Shown here: positions 5,837 to 6,270 of the stretch, piece by piece
Layout: every line of letters begins with the position of its first letter
Numbering within the stretch: position 1 is the first letter of the stretch
DNA from: Bacillota bacterium
Lineage (GTDB): Bacteria > Bacillota > Clostridia > Acetivibrionales > DSM-1351
Length of the DNA stretch: 6,270 nucleotides
Assembly (NCBI GenBank): GCA_023436515.1
Contig: JAEZIV010000200.1
Location: forward strand, 1-6,270
Direction: 5' to 3'
The notes under the pieces: model-generated
Told to the model about the DNA's origin: nothing
The model's database searches: none
Seen by the model: only the letters and a program-made list of their open reading frames with translations
Position numbers and translations under genes: made by a program

Positions 5837-6270
5837 TATAAGGCAAAGTATAAATGGCAGGAATATTACCGATAGGGAATTCTTTTATGGACATAAAGCA
5901 TGTGCAGGCTGTGGAGGAAGTATTGCGGTCAGGCTGGTATTAAAGGTACTGGGTGAAAGAACCTTCACAGTCATTCCGGCAGGCTGCATGTCGGCAGTAG
6001 GCTTTATCTTTCCACAGCTTTGCTTCACAAATAATGCTATAATATCAACCTTTCCAGGGACAGCCTCCATGCTTTCAGGTATTGCCGCAGGAGCAAGGGC
6101 ATTGGGGCTAAAGGACTATCATGTTGTTGGTATAGCAGGGGATGGAGGCACGGCAGATATTGGGATTCAAGCCTTGTCCGGGGCCATAGACCGGAGGGAT
6201 AAAATTATCTACATCTGCTATGATAATGAGGCCTACATGAATACCGGAATACAAAAAAGCGGACTTACCC
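5826..6270 (+). CDS. 2-oxoacid:ferredoxin oxidoreductase, beta subunit (3' partial)
   Basis: TPP-binding subunit that also carries the proximal [4Fe-4S] cluster. The frame is open from ATG 5826 to the window end (148 codons; family members run to about 270-310, so roughly half is visible). Seen: GHKACAGCGG at 22-31, with cluster ligands C26 and C29; PAGCMS at 51-56, with C54 as the probable third ligand; the TPP/Mg motif starting at GDGGTADIG (105-113) and continuing to YDNEAYMNTG (132-141); and IQKSGLT at 142-148, the start of the N-T-G-x-Q-x-S segment typical of the family. The fourth cluster Cys is expected beyond the window. The gene starts 11 nt inside alpha, and its ATG is supported by GGGGGTGG at 5812-5819. 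The assignment is firm despite truncation. Confidence 0.93.
   Translation, partial: MSGSIRQSINGRNITDREFFYGHKACAGCGGSIAVRLVLKVLGERTFTVIPAGCMSAVGFIFPQLCFTNNAIISTFPGTASMLSGIAAGARALGLKDYHVVGIAGDGGTADIGIQALSGAIDRRDKIIYICYDNEAYMNTGIQKSGLT

Noticed and set aside
5413..6070. Minus-strand open frames within the alpha and beta genes (5413-5823 and 5885-6070)
   Set aside because: They are antisense to conserved motifs of both subunits and have no family resemblance.

Overview
The window is wholly coding, all on the + strand. It reads as one uninterrupted stretch of an operon that runs off both ends. The moderately AT-rich composition, strong AGGAGG-type ribosome binding sites, tight gene overlaps and a ferredoxin-dependent 2-oxoacid oxidoreductase point to an anaerobic Firmicute, most likely a clostridium. 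The species assignment is inference.

Layout, left to right: the 3' two thirds of metN (ATPase of a methionine-type ABC importer, with its C-terminal NIL domain); metI (its permease, overlapping metN by 14 nt); a PaaK-type AMP-forming acyl/aryl-CoA ligase 15 nt downstream; a class I PLP aminotransferase of the kynurenine/methionine (YbdL-like) group 11 nt further on; then the four subunits of a 2-oxoacid:ferredoxin oxidoreductase in the order gamma, delta, alpha, beta, with beta cut off by the window end. From the aminotransferase onward every junction overlaps (4, 4, 11 and 11 nt). I see no terminator-like hairpin, internal promoter, RNA gene, repeat array or mobile element. The longest gap between genes is 15 nt, so no gene-free stretch needs describing.

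How the genes may work together: the three enzyme activities form a complete short pathway between a carboxylic acid and an amino acid. The ligase makes acyl-CoA from acid, ATP and CoA. The oxidoreductase interconverts acyl-CoA + CO2 + reduced ferredoxin with a 2-oxoacid. The aminotransferase interconverts the 2-oxoacid and an amino acid. An AMP-forming ligase favours acid activation, so the set looks like an assimilatory reductive-carboxylation route, known for aryl and branched-chain acids in some anaerobes. Catabolism of an amino acid to an acid remains possible. The notable point is linkage to a methionine-type importer and to an aminotransferase resembling a methionine-preferring group. 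This suggests the untested possibility that the substrate pair is 3-methylthiopropionate and methionine (via 4-methylthio-2-oxobutyrate). Aromatic or branched-chain substrates are the main alternatives.
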